From assembly GCF_964275005.1 (NCBI RefSeq), contig NC_092686.1, positions 17,994,547-18,058,546 on the forward strand: DNA of 64,000 nt, given 5' to 3'. The notes below the pieces were generated by a model. That model saw only the letters and a program-made list of their open reading frames with translations, was not told the origin of the DNA and did not search any database. Of the stretch, positions 55,822 through 64,000 are shown piece after piece; the first letter of the stretch is position 1, and every line of letters begins with the position of its first letter. The position numbers and the translations under genes are program-made. The DNA comes from Diadema setosum (taxonomy: Eukaryota; Echinodermata; Echinoidea; Diadematoida; Diadematidae).

Positions 55822-56401
55822 TAGGGTCGAAGGTCAAAAGGTCAAAGGTCAAGTGGAAATGCTAAATTTCTCTTCCTCCATATCTCAGAAGTGGTGATTA
55901 TCTAGGGAATTTTGGATCATGGGATTAAAGGTTGGGGTCAAAGTCAAGGTCAACTCCTCAAAATTTCACTTTTTCCCTCATGCAATACCTGGGGGATTTT
56001 TCTTGAAACTTAGTGTACCAATGCATGTATTTCCCAGTCGAATTTCTATGGAATTTTTTCTTTTGCCTTAAGGTCGAAGGTCAAAAGGTCAAAGGTCAAG
56101 TGGAAATGCTAAATTTCTCTTCCTCCATATCTCAGAAGTGGCTCAAGGTTTCATCAGGAAACTTAGTACATAGGCCTATTTATGTATGTTCTGCCTGACA
56201 GTGATTCTGTTGGGATTTCTTTTTTAGTTGTCGGTCAAAGTCAAGGGTCAAAGGCCTGGTTTAGATGTTGAAATTTTACTGTTTAATACTGAAGTAACCC
56301 TTTTTCTTCATATCTTGGAAATTACTCAATGCATAAACTTATAAAAGGGTCAAAAGTCCAGTAAAAATCCTCAAATTCCCCAATACCAGGTAGTGTACCG
56401 G

Positions 56402-56687
56402 TACTGTAAAAGTGGAAATTTTCACAGTGTTAACATTTTTGCGCATTTTGTGCAACCAGAAACTAGTGCAAAAAGAAAAGCACGCAAATATATTTTGCTT
56501 CCCATATGTTCCAGTACTGGTAGTTGATATCTTGATTCCTTTGGAATTAAAAACAAACGCAAACAGAAGGAAACTGACCGCAGAAATGAATATAATTTTT
56601 CCACTAATGAATTAAAAACAGGCGAAATACTTCTTACCCGGCTGAGCGCGAAAAATTTGTCAAGCAAAAATATCCACTTTTATAGTA
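56402..56687. mobile_element. MITE, TACTGT...ATAGTA type, copy B
   Basis: The ends 'tactgtaaaagtggaaattt' and 'atatccacttttatagta' are complementary. It shares its interior with copy A (53991-54190) but is longer, 286 bp. Confidence 0.75.
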
Positions 56688-57465
56688 GGACTACCTGCTC
56701 TCTTTAATAGACAATATAACCATTCATCCAATGAAACCTAGTTCAAGGAATGTGAACATTCAACACATTTGTGACAAATGTCAATTATATGAAACTGCCA
56801 TCACACATTGTCAAGACATAAAGATACCATAGACCTATTGGGAGAACCATGTAGGCCTACCTGTATTATGGCGGATCGAGGCATACCAGTACAGTCACCA
56901 TAGCAACATTTCTAGTTAAGGACTAGCATACGTCTTGAAACATGGCCCTTGAAAGTCAGCCTTGCAGACTGTGAAAACAAAGAATTATAGGAAACAATAT
57001 TGCTTGTCTATACCGGTAGGCCTACAAAAGTTGTACCTGGTACCGGCACTGTATGTTTAATTGGTGTAGTAGGCCTACATGGTAACTACTTCTATTTTCC
57101 TTTTTTACGTGCGTATTTGTGTGAGTGAGTGAGTGTGAGGGGGTTTTTTTTCCCGTTTTTTTTTTTTCTAACTTTTTTTTTTTTTTTCACATTTCCACCT
57201 AACAAAGGGCTCTGTTATTATTGCAGCAACAGCCCCTGGCCAAGCGTTCAAGCAACCATACGCTAGCAGTATAAAATTGTCACAACCAGTAGAGGGCGTT
57301 TCCCCAAAACACTTGCGTCATTACTAGTAGTTGTCGATGCATATGCATGCATGCATCGACAACTAATGGGCAAAACGTCGGTAGCTGGCAGCCATTTTTG
57401 CTTTCTTCTCTTAGAATAGTGATAAAGACATCGTGGAAATTGAATGACCATTGTCTTGACACAAA

Positions 57466-58262
57466 ATGTCGCTAGATCAAGACTACCATCAGTACGGCAT
57501 ACGGAGGGATGTTCTTGATACTGAAGACGACGCTGCTCTAATATCAAGGTAAGTGTTCGATTGAGAGATGAAAAATGTTCCTAAACGGAACATTCGCTGT
57601 ATATGTACAGGAGGAGTGGTAGCGACGCCGCTTTGCTTCGCTTCGCTTCGCATGGCGTCCGGCCTGGTCGGGCTAATTTATTTATCTGTGTGTATCTAAG
57701 TATCTAACTAGACTTTAACGTTACACATGTGTGCAAGATTGTGTCTTTCTGTAGACCTATTGCAGAATTAGAAAATAATAATAATTATAATTTTGTTTGG
57801 GGTAAAAGAACAATTATTCGTGTCCACTCTTCATTGACATTGCCATTGGCATCCACGGCGATTGGCGCTGCACTATGCTGACCCTGCCACCAGGGCTGCC
57901 AACTCTCACTCATTGAGAGTGAGACTCACTCATTTTGGTCCTTTCTCACTCTAAAACTTTATTTCATTTGCATGCACTTCTATTGATCTCACTCATTTTG
58001 ACTCCTAAATTATAGCATTGGCCTATGGGAGTCTCACTCTCAAGGTAGGCACTTTTGAGGCGAGAATGCTCTGCGGGAAGTAGTTTCACCAAAGGTCACA
58101 GATATTAATTATTCATGAGCTGGCGCGCTGACTGCCGGAGCCTTATTGAATATGTATGAGGTGCGAGATTCCCTGTTCCCCTGCGTTATGTACACCACCG
58201 AGTGTACGTCATGTAAACACATTTTGCTTGCACAGTTGCAACAGTATGTGTATGTGTGTGTG

Positions 58263-58312
<50 letters not shown>

Positions 58313-58422
58313 TCCGTCTGTCTGTCACTCACTCGAGGGATGTCCATCGACAACTCACCCTTGCTGACATCCCGAAGATTCTGTACAAACATGGTTTGAC
58401 GATGAGTTTGATCGTCATTGTG
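57466..58422 (+). CDS. 5' end of an unrecognised gene, two exons seen
   Basis: Exon 1 (57466-57548) starts at an ATG in 'acaaaatgtc' and ends AAG|GTAAGT. Exon 2 (58338-58422) has a GAG acceptor side after a TG-rich intron and ends GTG|GTAAGT. The phases fit (2 then 0). The joined start is MSLDQDYHQYGIRRDVLDTE, DDAALISRDVHRQLTLADIP and KILYKHGLTMSLIVIV. The acidic N-terminus followed by a hydrophobic run suggests a membrane protein whose first segment begins at the end of exon 2. I do not recognise the family. Further exons would lie beyond the satellite, outside the window. Upstream 57.1-57.4 kb has T-rich tracts and a 'tgcatatgcatgcatgca' palindrome. The acceptor is the weakest point of the model. 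Confidence 0.5.
58245..58311. repeat. (TG)n microsatellite
   Basis: About 65 bp of TG repeat with a few TTTG interruptions, just upstream of the putative exon 2. The open frames across it are repeat artefacts. Confidence 0.9.
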
Positions 58423-58504
58423 GTAAGTGCGTTTGAAGGGGGGTGAGAAGATTCTTCAAATAAATACTTTTAGTATGGCCTAGTTGTTATTTTTTTATTT
58501 TTTT

Positions 58505-58533
58505 GTTCGTGGGGGGGGGGGGGTAAAATGGGC
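58505..58533. repeat. G homopolymer
   Basis: About 14 G residues after a T-rich stretch, between the putative exon 2 and the satellite. Confidence 0.7.
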
Positions 58534-58604
58534 TGGGTCAGGAAACACAAAAAAGTACACTTAATGAAATCAGTCATTCTCTTAAGTTCTAATTGAATCG
58601 AAGT

Positions 58605-61600
58605 TCATCTCAATCAACCGTTAAAAATGACAACGTCCATAGAGCTGTATTAGAGCTCTATGAGTACATGCTCTTCTAATGCCTATGCGTTTACACGACG
58701 AGGCGATAGAGTTGTGAGGCGACATTATAGAGTGCGGTTTGGTCATATTGGTGAATTTACCGATGAACTTGCATTTTTAACATTGATTATTTTTAGTAGA
58801 GTGACAAATAAAGCCCCTGGAGCCAAATTTCATGTCTTTTGAAGCGAATCGACCGTTAAAAGTGACAACATCTTAGTATCAAATGCTCTTCTAATGCCTA
58901 TGCGTTATACACATAAAACGAGGCGACAGTAGAGTGTGGTGAGGCGACAGTAGAGTGCGGTTTGGTCATATTGGTGAATTTACCGATGAACTTGAATTTT
59001 TAACATTGATTATTTTAGTAGAGTGACAAATAAAGCCCCTGGAGCCGAAACTCATGTCTTTTGATGCGATTCGACGCTTGAAAATGACAACATCTATAGT
59101 ATTACGTGCTCTTCTAATGCCTATGCGTTATACACATAAAACGAGGCGACAGTAGAGTGTGGTGAGGCGACAGTAGAGTGCGGTTTGGTCATATTGGTGA
59201 ATTTACCGATGGACTTGAATTTTTAACTTAAATTATTTTAAGTAGAGTAACAAAAAGAGCCCCTGGAGCCGAAACTCATGTCTTTTGATGCGATTCGACG
59301 CTTGAAAATGACAACATCTATAGTATTACGTGCTCTTCTAATGCCTATGCGTTATACACATAAAACGAGGCGACAGTAGAGTGTGGTGAGGCGACAGTAG
59401 AGTGCGGTTTGGTCATATTGGTGAATTTAGCGATGAACTTCAATATTTAACATTAATTATTTTTAGTAGAGTGACAAATAAAGCCCCTGGAGCCAAATCT
59501 CATGTCTTTTGAAGCGAATCGACCGTTAAAAGTGACAACATCTTAGTATCAAATGCTCTTCTAATGCCTATGCGTTATACACATAAAACGAGGCGACAGT
59601 AGAGTGTGGTGAGGCGACAGTAGAGTGCGGTTTGGTCATATTGGTGAATTTACCGATGAACTTGAATTTTTAACTTAAATTATTTTAAGTAGAGTAACAA
59701 ACAGACCCCCTGGAGCCGAAACTCGTGTCTTTTGATGCGATTCGACGCTTGAAAATGACAACATCTATAGTATTACGTGCTCTTCTAATGCCTATGCGTT
59801 ATACACATAAAACGAGGCGACAGTAGAGTGTGGTGAGGCGACAGTAGAGTGCGGTTTGGTCATATTGGTGAATTTACCGATGAACTTGCATTTTTAACAT
59901 TTATTATTTTAGTAGAGTGACAAATAAAGCCCCTGCAGCCAAATCTCATGTCTTTTGAAGCGAATCGACCGTTAAAAGTGACAACATCTTAGTATCAAAT
60001 GCTCTTCTAATGCCTATGCGTTATACACATAAAACGAGGCGACAGTAGAGTGTGGTGAGGCGACAGTAGAGTGCGGTTTGGTCATATTGGTGAATTTACC
60101 GATGAACTTGAATTTTTAACTTAAATTATTTTAAGTAGAGTAACAAACAGACCCCCTGGAGCCGAAACTCGTGTCTTTTGATGCGATTCGACGCTTGAAA
60201 ATGACAACATCTATAGTATTACGTGCTCTTCTAATGCCTATGCGTTATACACATAAAACGAGGCGACAGTAGAGTGTGGTGAGGCGACAGTAGAGTGCGG
60301 TTTGGTCATATTGGTGAATTTACCGATGAACTTGCATTTTTAACATTTATTATTTTAGTAGAGTGACAAATAAAGCCCCTGGAGCCAAATCTCATGTCTT
60401 TTGAAGCGAATCGACCGTTAAAAGTGACAACATCTTAGTATCAAATGCTCTTCTAATGCCTATGCGTTATACACATAAAACGAGGCGACAGTAGAGTGTG
60501 GTGAGGCGACAGTAGAGTGCGGTTTGATCATATTGGTGAATTTACCGATGAACTTGAATTTTTAACTTAAATTATTTTAAGTAGGGTAACAAACAGACCC
60601 CCTGGAGCCGAAACTCATGTCTTTTGATGCGATTCGACGCTTGAAAATGACAATATCTATAGTATTACGTGCTCTTCTAATGCCTATGCGTTATACACAT
60701 AAAACGAGGCGACAGTAGAGTGTGGTGAGGCGACAGTACAGTGCGGTTTGGTCATATTGGTGAATTTAGCGATGAACTTCAATTTTTAACATTAATTATT
60801 TTTAGTAGAGTGACAAATAAAGCCCCTGGAGCCGAAACTCATGACTTTTGGAGCGATTCGACCGTTAAAAGTGACAACATCTTAGTATTAAATGTTCTTC
60901 TAATGCCTATGCGTTATACACATAAAACGAGGCGACAGTAGAGTGTGGTGAGGCGACAGTAGAGTGCGGTTTGGTCATATTGGTGAATTTACCGATGAAC
61001 TTGAATTTTTAACTTAAATTATTTTAAGTAGAGTAACAAACAGACCCCCTGGAGCCGAAACTCGTGTCTTTTGATGCGATTCGACGCTTGAAAATGACAA
61101 CATCTATATAGTATTACGTGCTCTTCTAATGCCTATGCGTTATACACATAAAACGAGGCGACAGTAGAGTGTGGTGAGGCGACAGTAGAGTGCGGTTTGG
61201 TCATTGGTGAATTTACCGATGAACTTGAATTTTTAACTTAAATTATTTTAAGTAGAGTAACAAAATGAGCCCCTGGAGCCGAAACTCATGTCTTTTGATG
61301 CGATTCGACGCTTGAAAATGACAACATCTATAGTATTACGTGCTCTTCTAATGCCTATGCGTTATACACATAAAACGAGGCGACAGTAGAGTGTGGTGAG
61401 GCGACAGTAGAGTGCGGTTTGGTCATATTGGTGAATTTACCGATGAACTTGAATTTTTAACTTAAATTATTTTAAGTAGAGTAACAAAAAGAGCCCCTGG
61501 AGCCGAAACTCATGTCTTTTGATGCGATTCGACGCTTGAAAATGACAACATCTATAGTATTACGTGCTCTTCTAATGCCTATGCGTTATACACATAAAAC

Positions 61601-64000
61601 GAGGCGACAGTAGAGTGTGGTGAGGCGACAGTAGAGTGCGGTTTGGTCATATTGGTGAATTTAGCGATGAACTTCAATATTTAACATTAATTATTTTTAG
61701 TAGAGTGACAAATAAAACCCCTGGAGCCGAAACTCATGTCTTTTGAAGCGAATCGACCGTTAAAAGTGACAACATCTTAGTATCAAATGCTCTTCTAATG
61801 CCTATGCGTTATACACATAAAACGAGGCGACAGTAGAGTGTGGTGAGGCGACAGTAGAGTGCGGTTTGGTCATATTGGTGAATATTTACCGATGAACTTG
61901 CATTTTTAACATCGATTATTTTTAGTAGAGTGACAAATAAAGCCCCTGGAGCCGAATCTCATGTCGTTTGAAGCGAATCGACCGTTAAAAGTGACAACAT
62001 CTTAGTATCAAATGCTCTTCATCTAATGCCTATGCGTTATACACATAAAACGAGGCGACAGTAGAGTGTGGTGAGGCGACAGTAGAGTGCGGTTTGGTCA
62101 TATTGGTGAATTTAGCGATGAACTTCAATTGTTAACGTTTATTATTTTTAGTAGAGTGACAAATAAAGCCCCTGGAGCCAAATCTCATGTCTTTTGAAGC
62201 GAATCGACCGTTAAAAGTGACAACATCTTAGTATCAAATGCTCTTCTAATGCCTATGCGTTATACACATAAAAGTAACGAGGCGACAGTAGAGTGTGGTG
62301 AGGCGACAGTAGAGTGCGGTTTGGTCATATTGGTGAATTTAGCGATGAACTTCAATTGTTAACGTTTATTATTTTTAGTAGAGTGACAAATAAAGCCCCT
62401 GGAGCCAAATCTCATGTCTTTTGAAGCGAATCGACCGTTAAAAGTGACAACATCTTAGTATCAAATGCTCTTCTAATGCCTATGCGTTATACACATAAAA
62501 CGAGGCGACAGTAGAGTGTGGTGAGGCGACAGTAGAGTGCGGTTTGGTCATATTGGTGAATTTACCGATGAACTTGAATTTTTAACTTAAATTATTTTAA
62601 GTAGGGTAACAAACAGACCCCCTGGAGCCGAAACTCATGTCTTTTGATGCGATTCGACGCTTGAAAATGACAATATCTATAGTATTACGTGCTCTTCTAA
62701 TGCCTATGCGTTATACACATAAAACGAGGCGACAGTAGAGTGTGGTGAGGCGACAGTACAGTGCGGTTTGGTCATATTGGTGAATTTAGCGATGAACTTC
62801 AATTTTTAACATTAATTATTTTTAGTAGAGTGACAAATAAAGCCCCTGGAGCCGAAACTCATGACTTTTGGAGCGAATCGACCGTTAAAAGTGACAACAT
62901 CTTAGTATTAAATGTTCTTCTAATGCCTATGCGTTATACACATAAAACGAGGCGACAGTAGAGTGTGGTGAGGCGACAGTAGAGTGCGGTTTGGTCATAT
63001 TGGTGAATTTACCGATGAACTTGCATTTTTAACATCGATTATTTTTAGTAGAGTGACAAATAAAGCCCCTGGAGCCGAATCTCATGTCGTTTGAAGCGAA
63101 TCGACCGTTAAAAGTGACAACATCTTAGTATCAAATGCTCTTCATCTAATGCCTATGCGTTATACACATAAAACGAGGCGACAGTAGAGTGTGGTGAGGC
63201 GACAGTAGAGTGCGGTTTGGTCATATTGGTGAATTTAGCGATGAACTTCAATTGTTAACGTTTATTATTTTTAGTAGAGTGACAAATAAAGCCCCTGGAG
63301 CCAAATTTCATGTCTTTTGAAGCGAATCGACCGTTAAAAGTGACAACATCTTAGTATCAAATGCTCTTCTAATGCCTATGCGTTATACACATAAAACGAG
63401 GCGACAGTAGAGTGTGGTGAGGCGACAGTAGAGTGCGGTTTGGTCATATTGGTGAATTTACCGATGAACTTGAATTTTTAACTTAAATTATTTTAAGTAG
63501 AGTAACAAACAGACCCCCTGGAGCCGAAACTCGTGTCTTTTGATGCGATTCGACGCTTGAAAATGACAACATCTATAGTATTACGTGCTCTTCTAATGCC
63601 TATGCGTTATACACATAAAACGAGGCGACAGTAGAGTGTGGTGAGGCGACAGTAGAGTGCGGTTTGGTCATATTGGTGAATTTACCGATGAACCCGAATT
63701 TTTAACTTAAATTATTTTAAGTAGAGTAACAAACAGACCCCCTGGAGCCGAAACTCGTGTCTTTTGATGCGATTCGACGCTTGAAAATGACAACATCTAT
63801 AGTATTACGTGCTCTTCTAATGCCTATGCGTTATACACATAAAACGAGGCGACAGTAGAGTGTGGTGAGGCGACAGTAGAGTGCGGTTTGGTCATATTGG
63901 TGAATTTACCGATGAACTTGCATTTTTAACATTTATTATTTTAGTAGAGTGACAAATAAAGCCCCTGGAGCCAAATCTCATGTCTTTTGAAGCGAATCGA
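58605..64000 (+). repeat. Satellite array, about 24 units of about 223 bp, runs off the window
   Basis: The landmark 'tgctcttctaatgcctatg' recurs at about 58668, 58885, 59107, 59331, 59553, 59778, 60000, 60223 and so on to 63809 (spacing mostly 221-225 bp). Each unit carries an internal tandem pair of 'gaggcgacagtagagtg', then 'ggtttggtcatattggtg'. Two main unit types occur: type A with 'gcgaatcgaccgttaaaa' and 'caaataaagcccctgg', and type B with 'gcgattcgacgcttgaaa' and 'caaacagaccccctgg'. The first unit is the most diverged, as expected at an array edge. Open frames of 60-66 codons in some units change or close between copies, so I do not call genes. Confidence 0.95.

Larger units (their letters stand above)
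54428..56917 (+). mobile_element. AGGTCA-rich dispersed repeat, copy 2, with nested insertions
   Basis: Starts 'tttttatgcctccgccacaa' with a (TCCG)n tract and ends 'attatggcggatcgaggcat' ... 'caacatttctagtt'. It is related block by block to copy 1 but expanded. A stretch (about 55081-55259) is duplicated at about 55885-56065. A 562-bp MITE sits at 55260-55821 and another at 56402-56687. A separate unrelated insert with 'cgctccgacaactcgcctct' occupies about 54780-54990. Confidence 0.7.

Noticed and set aside
57263-57547. 94-codon minus-strand ORF
   Set aside because: Overlaps the plus-strand first exon candidate, which has a better start and a consensus donor. The minus frame shows no domain.
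58146-58446. Cysteine/valine- and threonine/histidine-rich ORFs on both strands
   Set aside because: They are translations of the (TG)n microsatellite. Only the part at 58338-58422 is considered as a possible exon.
60741-62961. Repeated 66-codon ORFs in the satellite as genes
   Set aside because: Two units share the frame because they belong to a duplicated block. Most other units close it, and there is no start or splice context.
58605-64000. CRISPR-like array
   Set aside because: Regular spacing, but the whole unit of about 223 bp is repeated with no unique spacers, and the host is an animal. It is a satellite.

Overview
This window looks like nuclear DNA of a marine invertebrate, most likely a deuterostome such as an echinoderm or hemichordate. 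The evidence is animal-type GT-AG introns, two recognisable metazoan genes, and a dense load of foldback MITEs, LINE fragments, gypsy-like fragments and repeats of the 'atgcctccgcc' type. The species cannot be named from sequence alone. Most annotated bases are transposon remains, and real host coding sequence is about 2.4 kb.

Host genes. A head-to-head pair occupies the centre. RXYLT1 (TMEM5, ribitol-5-phosphate xylosyltransferase 1) runs on the minus strand from 42786 to 23188 in six exons. MRPL46 (mitochondrial large-subunit ribosomal protein L46) runs on the plus strand from 43466 to 51918 in six exons. I built both from phase-compatible splice sites. Their start codons are about 680 bp apart. 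Most of that gap is a diverged inverted repeat, each arm carrying a CRE-like and a YY1-like site. A third, unrecognised gene starts on the plus strand at 57466 (two exons seen). A possible minus-strand terminal exon lies at 53439-53690.

Layout. 1-3.75 kb: mostly anonymous, with a decayed transposase-like ORF. 3.75-7.15 kb: Tc1-like remnant, two tRNA-like SINE copies in tandem, and LINE-associated repeat modules. 7.15-15.5 kb: a mosaic in which R2-like LINE, CR1/L2-like LINE and gypsy RNase H fragments occur twice in the same order; it includes a 230-bp tandem triplication of an R2-like reverse transcriptase core. 15.5-20.3 kb: an array of about 400-bp AT-rich modules with LINE pieces embedded. 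21.8 kb: a hAT-like foldback element in a telomere-like stretch. 23-43 kb: RXYLT1, whose 12.2-kb third intron holds nested MITEs, a diverged minisatellite and a 5.56-kb LTR element with apparently identical 735-bp LTRs. 43-52 kb: MRPL46 with MITEs in intron 1 and an AGGTCA-rich repeat in intron 5. 52-57 kb: a second, nested AGGTCA-rich copy. 58.6 kb to the window end: a satellite of about 24 units of about 223 bp that runs off the edge.

The two named genes act in different compartments: RXYLT1 in Golgi O-mannosyl glycosylation of dystroglycan, and MRPL46 in mitochondrial translation. Their link here is shared promoter DNA rather than a pathway. The least expected items are the LTR element whose only long ORF joins an SR-like domain to an integrase-type HHCC zinc-binding module, the inverted-duplicated bidirectional promoter, and the satellite structure.
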